From Luscinia megarhynchos (Eukaryota > Chordata > Aves > Passeriformes > Turdidae): a DNA stretch of 64,000 nucleotides. Location of the stretch: the NCBI GenBank assembly GCA_034336665.1, contig CM067572.1:3527786-3591785 (forward strand). Reading direction: 5' to 3'. The notes under the pieces were generated by a model that made no database searches, had not been told where the DNA came from, and saw nothing but the letters and a program-made list of their open reading frames with translations. The stretch's first letter is position 1, and each line of letters opens with the position of its first letter. Shown in pieces: positions 48,181-61,029 of the stretch. Position numbers and translations under genes: made by a program.

Positions 48181-50769
48181 CCTTGCAAAGATTTGGTCCT
48201 AAAGAAGAGGTTCCCCCCTGGTCTAAAGAGATTACAATGCTTGTCATAAAGTGTCTTTTAGTGGAGGGAAATGGGTATGAAAATGGGTAAAGAAAGGAAA
48301 CAATTGGAAGAGGAGAGAAGATGGATGTTCTGTAACCTTTTCTCAGAGACCCATTTCTCCTTCTTTTTCTCCTGTCTTTAGCAGGTTTTTGTTTTGGCTG
48401 ATGACAATGCGTAATAGCCTGATAAATTGATTTTGTGAGTCCCCTTTCTCATCTCTTGAGAAGACACTAACTCGTTGGGACTTCAGAGGGCTCTCGGAGG
48501 CAGGAGACAACAATTAGTTTGTTGGGGATGTCAGAAAGGAGCTTCAAAGTTTTGCCAGGAAAAATCCTTTCTGACAGATCAGTGCTGACAACGTTGGCAG
48601 CTGCTAGGAGAAGTGGAGCTGGAAACTCCCTCTGACTCTCAGGAGCAGGGAAAAATTGCAGGACATTAACTCTGTACAGTGGGTTGGGCGATGGTGCTGT
48701 TGCTTTTCATTGAAGCATGTATGGCAATGACTAAAGCTTTCCATAGGATGAAAGTAGATTAAGAAACATTTAAAATCAAAATTTTTAGGGTTTTGGTTGT
48801 TGTTTTGTAATATATATATTTTTTTTTACAAAACCTTAATATATAACCTCTAAAATTTTTCAAATTTTTCAAATTTTGGTTTTAAAAATCAAGAAAGCAC
48901 ATCCTAGCAAGATATGCTTTGGCAGAGCTGAAATAGGTGGTCTTGATACTTGTTTTAAAAACTCATCTTGGAAACACTGGTCTGTGTTTTAAAAGTGAAA
49001 CTTCAAAATGCTCAAATTTTTTTTTGCCTCTTGAAAAACCAAGAAAATCCTTCATGACTTTCTGGAAGCACTCACACATCAAAACCAGTCGCATTGAGGT
49101 ATGCCTGTGTGCCTCCCAGTACAGGAAACCTCACAGAAGAGCTCTGCTTATAAAACCTCTGAATTCAGCAAATTTTGATTTTCTAAGCCTGGAAATAAAA
49201 ATGTCAGCCATTTCCTTTAGGGAGAAGCACTGGTCAGCCCAGGCTTGCTGAAAAGAAGCCACTAGAACCAGTTTGTTGACAGATCACAGATCCAGAGGAA
49301 AGCTGTGCTTCACAGGTTTTAGGGAGGAGGATCTGACACCGAAACCTGGCAAAGGCTTTGTGAACTTCCACAAAAGAAGCTGGGGACAATTAGTCTCTAT
49401 TAAATTGATAGGGTCAGGTTACACAATACAACTGCATTCCAGGAAAAGGGCATTGCACGTGTTGATATGGACTCTGGCACATCTGTTTGTTCCCTTAAAT
49501 ATGTTATGAGATGCAAACATTTATGATTTATTTCACCACAATTAATATGGATTTTTGCTGTTAAGTTGAAGATGCCTAATATTGTTCTTCTTGGTAAATT
49601 TTCACATCAAACACATGCTCTCCCCAGATTCCCCTGTGCCATGATTTTACTGGAGATCTCAGAGATGCAGAAGTAAATTTATTTAAAAATTTCTAGGAAA
49701 GATAAACACTCAATACCAATATACCTACTTGACAAATCCATAAAAAATTATCTTTAAAACTTTAGAAATCTTTTATTTCTATCATCCTATATTTGATACA
49801 GATTGGTACCTACACACCTTATTGTTTCCTCTGTTTATTTCTTGATAAACTGCAGTGAGCTGGGAATAAACCACATCCTGTCAGAACTGATCCTGCACAA
49901 AGAAATCTTCCACTGAGCAAAACTTATTTGAAAAGGAAGAGGAGGGATGAAGTGTATAGATAAGGAACTAAACCAGACCTTTCAAACCCAGGGAGAAAAG
50001 GGCAGGTTGTGCATTCAGTAGTTACAGCCAATTTCATGAGAGTATAAATTGCTTTGCTGAAAATCTCTTTAGGTGCATTAATGCTGTGGTAAAGACACAG
50101 CACTGGAGTAATAATTGCACAGTCATTTGCTGGCTTTTAAAATCACATCAGTCCGAATAATATCACCCAGGGTTATACATCCTGCTAGAAGCAGTCTATT
50201 AATATCCCACACAACAAAGGTTCAACAAATCTTGACTAAAGCCCAGGTTATTGGAAAGGTGAGACAAGTCTGATGTGAGAGCTGCAGACAGAGTTAGACC
50301 CAGCAGCATTTCTCAGTCCATTTCCTGTTTTGAGCTGTTACTGGAAGGTGAAAAAGAATGCATGTGGGAAAAAATTCCCTTTGAGTGGGAGAGAAAATAT
50401 GTTTTTTTTCCTTTCAAAGATACACTAGAACTCAATCAGGCTATTAACCAAATAGATAAAACTGGCACTTCAGTCCCTGCTGCTGACAGAACTCTGTGCA
50501 GCAACAAAACCTTCTCAACACACCAGGAGACTCTTAAAATTCAAGCACTCTCAAACTTAGCAGCACCCCTGAGAGTCACAAATTGAGAGAAATTAATTCT
50601 GTGCCTCTGCACCCCTCATTACCAGGAGAGCTGAAGTAGGTCAAATGCAAGTTAATCTCTTAAATTCCACTTTTGTACACGGATGTTAAAGCAGCCATTA
50701 CTTTTGCACTGGTAAACATCTCCAGGCTAAAATGCAGAACTTTAGTAAACCATAACAGGTTGGTATTGA
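48181..50769. other. Non-coding single-copy sequence
   Basis: Includes an 8-bp A/T-loop hairpin (48802-48809 with 48827-48834) and a 9-bp tandem AAATTTTTC repeated almost three times (48853-48877). Open frames up to 104 codons are without recognised products. The part just after the CpG-rich segment (48200-48500) is non-repetitive and may belong to the same element. Confidence 0.5.
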
Positions 50770-51080
50770 ATATAATTCCAGGTAAATGCTTGATTTTTTT
50801 TTTTAATATATATTTTAGTGTTGTCCCCTAAAATGCCTACCTCATGCATCAATGTAGCAAGCATATCTGAAAGGTTTAGCTGCACCTAAATGACTATTTG
50901 TGATAAACTTCATTCTTTGGGAATTAGTAAATGTCCATCAATGTTGAAACAATTCATTTTTTTCATGTCAAACATGAAACAACAATGCCAAACAGAATAG
51001 TGTGCTAAAGATGATGCCAGGAGAGAAGCAAACATGTTTTAAAGAAAACAAGTCCCTGTTGAATCATGCAATGACCCCGT
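50770..51080. other. Candidate conserved non-coding block
   Basis: Contains a 19-bp palindrome TTTCATGTCAAACATGAAA (50961-50979, 8-bp arms with a 3-bp spacer). The surrounding sequence is AT-rich and non-repetitive apart from a T-run near 50795. The arm spacing resembles dimeric factor sites, but no specific factor is recognised. Confidence 0.25.
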
Positions 51081-51639
51081 TCACATAGCCTATGTCAAGA
51101 GATGTCTAGCAAAATTTAAATGTTCCAGCCCTCATTTCAGTGCACATTATGCAAAGGTTGTATACAAAACATTGTATTTTTTTTTTTACTTGTGCATCAG
51201 TCCAGAGAGCCCAGATTTTAAACTGCTTTCCTAAGGGAGCACACCATTGTGGATAGACACACAAGAACAGTAGCAATTCCATGAAAAACAATATGTTCCT
51301 GTCCTAAGCATTCCAGATTTACATTATAAAACCTTGGAGAGAGTCACATATATTCAGGTCAAAGCCATACCTCAGTATGGGCTGGCCATTGCACATTCTT
51401 CCCTGCTCCTAATGCATCTCCAGAAAACACTTTGTCAGAAATTTTGGCTAATGATCCCCAGTGCCAGCCTAAGTTGAGTAGCTGTCTACAGATGGTGGAG
51501 AACTGACAAAGAGAATACTAAACAAGGAAAGGGGAAAGGACTACAAAAGAGAATTTTTTATATTGTGATAAATACTGGTAGCTTTTTGAAATACTGTTTA
51601 ATGACTGCAATAATACAATGCTGAAAATCTTCTACACAC

Positions 51640-51830
51640 AGCCTGCACATGCATAGGGAGTCGTAGATTTATTGCCATGATCATGTGTTAGACAGTTGTG
51701 TTGATTCCTCCATATCTTGAGAAGCAAGTAATAATGACAATTTTTGGAGGCAATAAAATTTCCCGTGTCTCTCGCATTAATGTGCTTCTATCACTAACTT
51801 CTTAGACACATTTGGAAACAATCAAGTTCT
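51640..51830. other. Candidate conserved non-coding block
   Basis: Non-repetitive, with a CATTAATG palindrome (51775-51782), several TAAT cores and isolated intact CpGs. Texture-based call only. Confidence 0.25.
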
Positions 51831-53209
51831 TATTTTAAGGAGCCTTAAGATAAGGTATCTGTGAGCCCTGCACTTGGGGTAATTGATCACATTTGTTTCC
51901 TGCACCAAGGTTGGACTCCTCTTTCCCTTAAACTTGGCATGTTTCTCATTACCCTGTGCCTTGTTAGCCCTGTAGAAATGTTCTGCCGTGGTGGTGAGTG
52001 AAAACAGGACGATACTATTACAGAGCACATCTAATCAGGGATGGCAGCCCTTCCCCAGCTCTGGTTCCTGAGCACCCAGAGTCTGCTCCTCAGAGCCCTC
52101 CAAGGGAAGCAGGGACATGCTGCTCTCCTGGCCACTAGGCTGGAATCCTACATCGTGGCCCTGCTTCAGGAAGGGACCACAAGCTCCAGAAGAAGATAGG
52201 AAGTGCACTCTGTTTTTCCTTCTGATGATAAAAGTGTCAGCTTCAAATTCAGGAAGCATCTTTGCCTTAGTTGTGAAATGCCACATGGCATTCCACTTGT
52301 CTGCTAGGGGGTTTTTAATTTCACAGTACAACAGGGTTTACTCAAAAACAGCCCTGTTATTCACAGAGCATTACAACAACAACCAAAAAAGCCATTAAAC
52401 TTGTTCACAGCAAAAGAAAAAAATGTAGGTTTTTCATGGTCTGTCTTTACATTGGGTTTATTATGTTGGAGTAGATCATGCACTGCTTATGTTAAAGGAA
52501 AGTCATGGCACTGCATCTACTTTTACCAGCAGAGAATTTGTCCTCATTTATTTTGATTGAAAAACTGCTGTTATGTTACATTGTAAACGGACCGGTCCTG
52601 TTGCATGAAAAATGTGCAGTGCTGTATTTTTAATTTCCTCTTCTTTGCATTCCTTCTCCCCCTTTCCTACCAACAGTCGGAACAAGAAAACCTGAGCATT
52701 TACCAGAAAGACAGAGAAGCAACTTTAGCTCTAAACTCAAAGCCATGTTTGTACATGAAGCAGCAGGGAGGATTTTAATCAGGCCTTGCTGGCTCCGAGA
52801 AATCACCTACGGACAGCACAAAACTGCTGCAGGAAGAGAGGCTGGGAGGAGGCAGGCTTTAGGGGCATTTCATTTGACTTGCTATAGACTTGTTTCTTGT
52901 AATATCTCATTTAAAGAGCCAGGGAGTTTTTACCTACTGAGAAAATAGCCTGTAACAGCCTTTAAAATCCTTGCAGCTGGCCAGGTTTGGTATTCCAAGG
53001 TAAAAGTCTCTTGCCACTAAGGGATCTGCAGTGCTTTCACTCAGTGTTCTTGTCTTCAGAAACTAATGTTGAAGTTATTGTTAGCAACACTATCTTCATC
53101 TCACTGAAGTTAATATTCAGAGTTGGCTACCACTGAAATATTTCAATTTAGCAGAAAGCAAATACTTCATTAGGGAAATGTTAAACCCAGCGAGGGATCA
53201 TTACCAAGT
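51831..53209. other. Non-coding single-copy sequence
   Basis: No gene accepted. The 98-codon minus-strand frame at 52035-52331 has no recognised domain. The part 52440-52680 is non-repetitive and may be another weak enhancer-like block. Confidence 0.45.
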
Positions 53210-53680
53210 TTAATTGATGATAAAAAAAATAAAACTACTAAGTGGGAAAGAAAATCCTGTGCTCCTAGTGAAAATAGATCTCACCAAGAAATGAAACATT
53301 TCTGTCTGCTTCTCCTTTGAATTCCTCTCTTTCCTAAATATGCTTTTCATGCTGTATCTCTGCAGCTCACTGTAATCTACCTTATTTGTTCCCATGCTCT
53401 TTCTGGGCTGTCTTTCCTCTCTGACCATCTTGAGAACTTCACACATTGTCAACCTATCATAGGTGAAAGCTTTTGAAGATCTACTACTTTTCTCCAAGCC
53501 TAATAAGGTCAGCGACCTTTCAAGCTCTACTATTTCCTTTTCTATCATTAGCCTGATACGGGCATCAGCTACCTCTCAATTTTCTTCATCTCTTCAATGC
53601 CTCACTTCTTCCTTTGGACACTGTCTAATTAGGAACTTAATTTCCTCTTCCCTGATGGAGTTTTTGATAATGGAAAGATC
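53210..53680 (-). pseudogene. Possible decayed coding fragment (very tentative)
   Basis: The minus strand has a 112-codon open frame (53210-53548) encoding a charged peptide rich in Glu, Lys and Arg (beginning MIEKEIVELERS). The same frame continues upstream to about 53680 with similar charged sequence (for example IREEEIKFLIRQ) broken by two TGA stops near 53576-53593. Either TGA could derive from TGG (Trp). Such a pattern fits an inactivated coding segment. However, purine-rich DNA naturally encodes Glu/Lys/Arg, no family is recognised, and further upstream the frame has many stops. Chance is the leading alternative. Confidence 0.15.
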
Positions 53681-55539
53681 CTATTCACCCCTGAATCACA
53701 GAGCAGCACTATGATTTCCTGCTCAGGGGTGTCTCCAGGTATGTTAATTAATTTTCATGGTGGCGGCTCTGCCACAAAACCACAATAGAGCAACAGCTCC
53801 TGTAGGAAATCCTGCCCAAACTCAGGCTGAGTTTGGAGAGAAGGAGGACTGGAAGTAGCCAAGGATGAGGCTTTGATGCCCTGCAGAGCCCATTTTGCAT
53901 TTCTGAGCCAGTGCTGGCTTCTCTGTTCTCTTTCTTCAACTTTTGGGAGACTTTGTCACATCCCAAATCTACTGTGCCCTAGGAGAGGGTCTGCCCCTGC
54001 CCTAAGGCCATGTGCCACAGCCATGACCTGTCCACCTTTCCTGCACACAAATCACTGAGACCCTCAGTCACACAGAGGCAAAAAAAGAGCCTGGGAGGAA
54101 CACAGTTTTTTTTTTTCAGAACTTAAATTTTTAAGTAATTTTTTTTTTTTTTTTGGCATCAGCAATTATGGGCAAGGGAAATGCATTCTGTGGGAAAATC
54201 TTCATGCTAATTTAAAAGCAAAATGTTGTCCAAATAAACAGCCTTTCACCTCTTGCTACGCAATTAAGGAAATTTATGATTTGTTCAGTTTTCTTTAGCA
54301 CTTTTACTGCATTTTTCTTTCCACAGAGTCACTCGCTGCTCTGCCATGAGCCATGCCCTTCCTCCCCAGCCAGGAGATGTGCTCAGGCTGCTCTGCCATC
54401 CTTAAGGAGCTGAGAAATTTTTGGTAGGAAACCTATAACTCATCTATGCCTGCCTCTGTTGGCTTGCATAGCAAGTGCTGGGAGCAGAGTTGTGCTGGGG
54501 TTGCTAGCCTTGCTTCAGGAAGATATTTGGCAGCATCCAGCACGTCTGTCTGGGAAATCTGGGCAGTTGAAAGATGAAAGAGATGCCCTAGGAATGCAGA
54601 ACTGGCAGAGACAAGGACACAGCCCAGGGCAGATGCTCCCACACTGCCACCCTGGGATGAGGTGGCAAGAAACAGATTCACTGGGAATTCCCTCCCCCTT
54701 CTCACCATCAGTGCCTCTTTCCTCATGTTTTTATTTGTGGTTGGTGGTAAACACAAAAACACCAATTAAAAAAGCCCGAAACCAAAGCAGCAAAGCCTGC
54801 AGCCTGCCTGTCTCATGCCAGGGACAGTTCTGAGGCCAAACTGCACAATACTGGGGCAGAAGAGAAACACGAGGTTTCCATTCCCCTCGTACTGATCCTC
54901 TCCTGGCCGTTCCCAATCTGTTCTCTGATATAACCCAACACAAGACCCAAAGTGCCCAGCAGAAAGCATCACCTCCTGCTGCTAGCACAGCCCCACCAGG
55001 CTGGCAGGAAGGGGCTGCCATGGGGGCTCAGACTCCCTCATACTCAACCTGCCCTTGGGCAAAAACCTTTCTCAAAACCACCACTGGCACATGCAGCAGG
55101 GATTTGTTGTTTCAATATTTTCTTCCTTTTATTTAGCCTTTTGAAAGCCTCAAAAATTTAGAGGCGAGACTTCCCCCAAGCCCCTCACCAGCACCAAGGC
55201 ATTCCTTTCCCTCTTGCACACCTGCATCTCAAAATGACCACGTTCCTACATACATTTTAGAATTGATCTACAAAGTTTCTTATTAATCATTTTCCTCTGA
55301 ACTGAAGCCTTCCCTTCCCCAGTGTCAAACCAGAAACAATTATGAGACCATGTGGTGCATCTAGAGATGTTTTGTGCCCCTGCACGCCTGTGTTTGTGCA
55401 TTTTTCCCTTCCTTTCTTAAGCCAGGGTTTGAGATTTGAGTTATTCTGCAAACAAGACCCAAGAGAGACACAATTAGACTCCCCTGGAGACTGACCCCTT
55501 ATAGTGCCCACCTGTAGCCAGACCCAGATAGCATCCCAG
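53681..55539. other. Non-coding single-copy sequence
   Basis: No gene recognised. T-runs lie at about 54105-54117 and 54139-54154 (16 T). Open frames up to 124 codons (54459-54833) overlap on both strands with no known product. Confidence 0.5.
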
Positions 55540-56110
55540 TGCAATGAATTAGCACTCTAAGCTGATTAGAGCAGCTCTGCACAACTCTATTTTATTGACA
55601 CAATGAAGAGAGGACAGAAAAGGGCCTGAAATGAGAAAATCATTTCCATGCTGACTGAATTAAAAGAACAAAAGAGCTCCTTGCAGTTGCAGCATTCAAT
55701 TTGTCGGAAAAAAAGGAAGCCACTTAATGGATCACAATAGATCTGAGCAGACAGATGAAATTTAAAACTTCGGCATGAGTGCGATTACCAGCTAAACATA
55801 TTCTCAATCATTTCCTCCATATGCATAATTTAGTTGGATTGTTTACTTCGAGGGGTTGTTGGGGCTTTTTTTTTTTTTTTTGCAAAAACGCTCTGTGAGA
55901 TGTTATCTCCTAAGTGTCTTTGCATCCCATTTTTCCCACTCCGGAAGGTTGTTGTGTTGGCTGGTAATACATTTTGTTGTAACATAAATTGCACTAAATT
56001 GTGGCTGCCTACGTTTCCCTTTCTCCCCTGCCTCTAGAAGTAAATTAATATTTTCGGTGTATGGAAACAAATAATGCAAGATCATCTTATTCCAAAGCAG
56101 ACCTAAATTG
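55540..56110. promoter_or_regulatory. Strong candidate conserved enhancer-like block
   Basis: About 570 bp of non-repetitive sequence with several developmental-factor motifs: SOX-type AACAAAAG (55667-55674), a TAAT core in CTTAATGG (55723-55730), POU-type ATGCATAA (55821-55828) and forkhead-type TGTTTAC (55840-55846). It is interrupted only by a 16-base T-run (55866-55881). The SOX and POU motifs are about 150 bp apart, so they are not a composite SOX-POU site. Regulatory function and conservation are inferred. Confidence 0.35.
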
Positions 56111-59100
56111 ATTATAAATCACATGCATTATTCTGCTCTGCTTCCAGGAGAACAAACGTACTGCAACTTCTATTCCAGCAAAATATATTAGTTTGTGCCA
56201 CTATAAACAGCCTTCTCATTAAATTTAGGCTTGAGCTGACAGTAATAAGACAAGAATACAGACTATTAAGGGGTTTCTCTGGATGATATATATAATTACT
56301 TACAAAAGAGATATGCAATTTACTTTAACATTTTCAAATCAAAATCTACTCACCCATATAAGGAAATATACTGTTAAAATAAAGCTGTGAAATAAATTGA
56401 AAACATCAGGATTTTAGGCTCCCTGTCCTCTAATTATGTAAAAGCTTGAATCGGAGTCTGTCCTAATTCAAAAGTGAAAATCGATTGCATCTGTAAAAAT
56501 ATTTTACTTTCCTACATTATATTTTTATATTTTCTACATAATGAAGTATTAAAGGAAGAAAACAGTAAGCACAGTCCTGGAAGTATATTGGCATATAAAT
56601 AGCATCACCTCCCTGCATGTTCCTTGGAAGTTAAATATTTTGCATCATGGAAAAAAGAGCCCTTCTTTTGCTACACAAAACTTTAAAAGCTTATATCTTG
56701 TTACAATATTTACAAATCAAATATCTCTTGCAGACCCAAAACTCAAAACAAAAGTCATTTTCTGAGCCTCATTATGTCTTCAGATCATCTGAATTCAGAT
56801 CATTTGCATTGATTTGCCCTGACATATATTTTTATTTTCTGAGCATGTTCCAATCAGTTCACTTGACGTCCTTTTTACTATTCAGTTTGCAATTTTACCA
56901 GCTTGTTTGCATCTAATTTTGAGGTTAAAAAAAGAAAGAAAAAAAAAAGCAGTAAAGGAATTATAATTGCTTATAACTCCCCTGTTTTGAAGCTGATACC
57001 CTGCTAAAGAGAAAACCAAGCTGAGCACAGGCAAGGTTTACTTCTGCTGGCTGCTATTACTGATTTGACTAAGCATTTCACAGGGGTAAATGCCCAAATC
57101 ATTCTGGGAATGACTGACACACTCTGACATGTGGTTAACAGCCATACCCCTGCGCTTTGCCTTCACAAATCTCACTGATGCCAACGCAACCTTCCAAATA
57201 TTTCAGATAATCATTTTCCCCCTACTCTTAAAAAACTTTTACAGCCACGTCTGAATCATTCAAAGGATCCCTGACTGGGAAGGTTACTGTAACCATTTCT
57301 TTTTTCATCCTTTTTTTTTTTTTAACCTCCCAACTGATTGAACTAAGGGTTTTATATATATATATATGTATATATAAAAAATAATAACAATAATAAAATA
57401 AGGCCATGTACGAAGCTTTGGGACATTTTAGCAAACTCAACGTAGTGTAACTTTGCTGACAGCTTGTCACATTTCACTGACTGTCTGTCTGGGATCCTGC
57501 GATAACATCTGCATTCACTCAGGGCAAGAGCTTACCCTAAGACAAAAAAGTGGGTCCTGCCACATAATGCTCCATCATTCTGTCAGTTCTGACATGGCAT
57601 CTGAATTTTTTTGAATCACTAAACACTTTTGGGACTCTGGTCCTTATTATCTTTCCTTAGTTTCTATACTCGCTCGGCAATGCTGAAAAATGTAAAATGT
57701 GCAAACAAGGTAGTGGACGGCTCAGGCTTTTTGTCGTCTAATCCTCAGCCCCTCATTCATGCTCACTGTTAATCTCTTAAGACATTATAAAACTGTTAGA
57801 CAAAGAAATGTGAATACCTCTGCTTCTCAGCAGAATGGGAGGAAACCAAGGAAAATCTGGATCATGCTAAGCTTTTCTTTTCACCACAAAAACGGTAACT
57901 TAAACCTGTTGCATCAAATTATTTATAATTCCCAACACTAAGGCTGGGGTTTTTTTTTTCCTTCTTCAGCATTACAGAGCGAGCCTGGCAATATCACAGG
58001 AGGAGGAACAGTACTACTGAGCCTTTCCAAACACATCGAAAGTATAAGTTACACATAAAAAATTCGACAAAGCCCATCAGAATAGGGGCAAGTTGGGTTT
58101 TAATCCCTCTGCTGTTTTTTGCTCGGCGTGGCACAGGGCTCACCCCGTGCTGTCAGGGCTGCTGGGGAGCACTCGGGGGAGTTTCTGTGCTGCAGGAGGA
58201 GCAGGGGCTCCTTGGGGTGGGGTTTGATGATGGGGATGCTGCAGGGGACAGGGCACGGGCGCCTCCAGGCTGGAGAAACCTTCCAGGCTGGACGGGGCCA
58301 GGGCCCCATCTCACATTAATCCAGCTCTGTTTGGAGCCGTCTGCTGCTTCAGGTCATCATTTCACTCCTCCTGACTCCACTGCTGCGGGGGCATTAGCAT
58401 GGGGACAAAAGCTGCTCAAGCACCTCTTCTAAACCCATTCAAACTCAAACCCACTAAAAATCACACCCAAAATGATACCGTTGCAATCAGCTAAATTTTA
58501 TTCAGGAATGCTGGGGCTGAAGAAACAGAATTTTCATTTTCTACTTCTGCATTGTTGTCATGGGTGGTGGGATCAGATAGTCCAGTCTTAAAAATGCTCC
58601 AGAAGCACAAAAGTATTTGAATGCAAATGCCAAACAAGTCACTCTCCCTGAGCTAAATACCTACCAAGAGGGTTTCTTTACACACAGAAACTTCTGTTAA
58701 AGTCATAATCTTCAAATAATTATTTAAACTATTGTGAAATCTGCCTAAAACATGTTTTATTCATCTCTGTTTGCATTAGTGTGAGGGAAAAAGGCTTTAA
58801 TGAGGGAAGTTGAGATGTTGCCTTTTTTTGCAACAATGCCAGGCATCAAATTGGTGAGATGACTTAAGAAAATCAGCTTTTGAAAGGGAATAATGAGGGT
58901 CCATACTGGTAGGGGTTGAGCTGCTTTGCCAAGGGTGATATTTCAAGCAGAGGGAAGAGTTTGTGGGAAGGAATAAGCAAAGTTTGTCCACAGAGGGAAA
59001 GCCCCAAGCTTAAATGAATTGAGGTACACCAAAATCTTGACATGAGGAGAGCTGAGAAAGGAAAAGATGCAGTAGAAAACTAAAATATATGCAGCCATTC

Positions 59101-60419
59101 AAAGACAGTCAGAGCCCAGTTAGCAAACCATGTGCACAGCCAGTGCTGGAGGCAATTATGGCACTGACCTGCTGAAAATAAAGTGAGGAAGATGAGGGCC
59201 AGCTATAAAGGGCAGAGATAAATGGGACTTAGAGAAGATTGGAAGAAGCTGAGAAGAAGGAAGTTTTTCACAAGGCTGGGCAATAATTCCTGCTTACTCC
59301 AAGGTTTTGGGACAATGTGGAGAACAGCAGCACCCATTACAAGAGGAGAAGAGGGTAAGTAAATAGAAGTGCACAACCCAGGGTCAGCAGGTAGATGAAA
59401 ATGCAATTTGAGACTGCATATCTACAAACAAATAATAAAATAGGCCTGTTCACATGGTCTTAACTGAGGGGAAATGGTAAAACACTGCTCTCTGTGCAAG
59501 AGAGGAGGTGTTTTTCAAAGACAAGGCACTGAGTACATTGCTGCTTACCCCAGCCATCCACACCACTTTGCTTTGCAGGGTCATTTCTGGGTTTAAGTAT
59601 TAAAGACAGAAAAATTGTTTTCTCTCCTCCTTGTTAACTGCTCATTTGTCTGCCTACACATGTACATATTCCAAACAGGTAGATGCCGAGTTAAGACTGG
59701 GAAGAAAAATAACTTTTTCTATATTCACATGCAAATTTTGCCTTATTTGAAGGTTATCACTAGACCAACACTTACAATTTACCTTTACACAATAATTTCT
59801 GCAAAATACAGTAATGCTGAAGCTTTTCCATCCCCAAACTTCCATTTTTCCCTCCATGAGAGCTTTAACTTTTTTTGCTCAAAATCAACATTACTCACAC
59901 AGTTTTGAAATACCTCCACCACAAATCTCTTAGAAAATATTAATATTCAGATTAATTTTTTAGTAAAACACCCACATAGCAAATAGCTACATTTTTGGAG
60001 AGCCCATTTGGCCACATGGGGCAATTTCAAGAAGATAGGAGGGCACTGATTTTCCTTTTGGAAATCCTGAGCAGCTCCACACCAGTTCACCAGCCCAGCT
60101 CTCTGTGTGCACGTTGCCAATACACTTCATCAAGTTAAGACTAAGAACAACATTTTGGGAAACCCACTATACACCAGAGCCCCCTTACACCGTAGGCTTC
60201 ACCTGATGAAATGTTATGCTTTTTGTGGGCTCTTTTACATCTTTCCACACTAAACGTGAGGCCTGTTCTTCGAAAGGAAGGGTCACTTAACATTTGCATT
60301 TCTTTCCCAAATTAATGGGTATTGTATGTGCCAAAGTCAGGCAGGATTATGACAATCTCTGTCCTCACTCCTGTGCATGCCACCTACCATTCAGCCAGGA
60401 AACACAAGGGCTGTCACGA
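56111..60419. other. Non-coding sequence, mostly AT-rich
   Basis: No gene recognised. Contains a TA-rich palindromic tract (57351-57378), a T-run (57311-57323) and a GC-rich patch at 58120-58310 with overlapping short frames. The part 57580-57740 is non-repetitive with scattered CpGs and could be a further weak conserved element. Confidence 0.5.
57351..57378. repeat. TA microsatellite with palindromic ends
   Basis: A TTTATATATA...TATATATAAA tract with one G interruption, followed by AAT-type repeats to about 57400. It is a simple repeat prone to slippage. Confidence 0.9.
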
Positions 60420-60640
60420 CAATAAAGCTCCATATTAGTACACTCTGGGGTAGAAATACCCTATTAGCCAATTACTACTTTTATTTCTGAATAAGTATAT
60501 TTTTTAAATGTATCTGATGGGCATATCCTAATCTGCAGGCTCTAGCAAACAAAATATGGGCTTTCCATTTTCTTCTTCAAGTTTTATGATGCCATTATCA
60601 AACCAAATGCCCAGATTGCAATGCTATTGTTAAATATCAA
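60420..60640. other. Candidate conserved non-coding block
   Basis: AT-rich, non-repetitive, no open frame of note. It contains CCAATTA-type motifs near 60468-60474. Weak evidence. Confidence 0.2.
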
Positions 60641-60991
60641 ACCTCAGCGCTGTGTCCTCTGAAGAGCATGTGTTCATCTGGGTTAATAAGCATCTTGCCA
60701 TACCCCAACTCCTGTGTTCATTTGCTTCTGTTTAATGATGACCATCTCCTCCTGCCCACATGTATGCTCCTCTCTCCACTGCTTGTTGAGCCATCAAGAC
60801 ACACCTTTGTTTCATTTAGTATGCAATTTTCACCTCTGACCCAAGAAACTAGTCTTAGGCTTCCTGAACTTTATTGCCTGTTAATAGACTGCTGGCTCTC
60901 TTTTCAGCAGTCATAGAAATGGTGGAGAGACATTTAATTGAAAAGAGGGACAAAGCTAGAGCCTGAAAGGCAAAGTCAGTAGGGTTTAAAC
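60641..60991. other. Non-coding single-copy sequence
   Basis: An 82-codon plus-strand frame (60668-60916) has no recognised domain. Nothing else stands out before the A-run that follows. Confidence 0.5.
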
Positions 60992-61014
60992 AAAAAAAAA
61001 AAAAAAAAAAAAAA
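60992..61014. repeat. Poly(A) run, 23 A
   Basis: Twenty-three uninterrupted A, then GGG and a further A-run. This is the longest homopolymer in the window. It could be a retroposon tail, but I recognise no retroposed body upstream. Length is likely variable between individuals and prone to sequencing error. Confidence 0.95.
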
Positions 61015-61029
61015 GGGAAAAAAAAATCC

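Noticed and set aside
60992..61014. Poly(A) run as a tail of a processed pseudogene or SINE
   Set aside because: No retroposed coding or SINE body recognised upstream; treated as a homopolymer.
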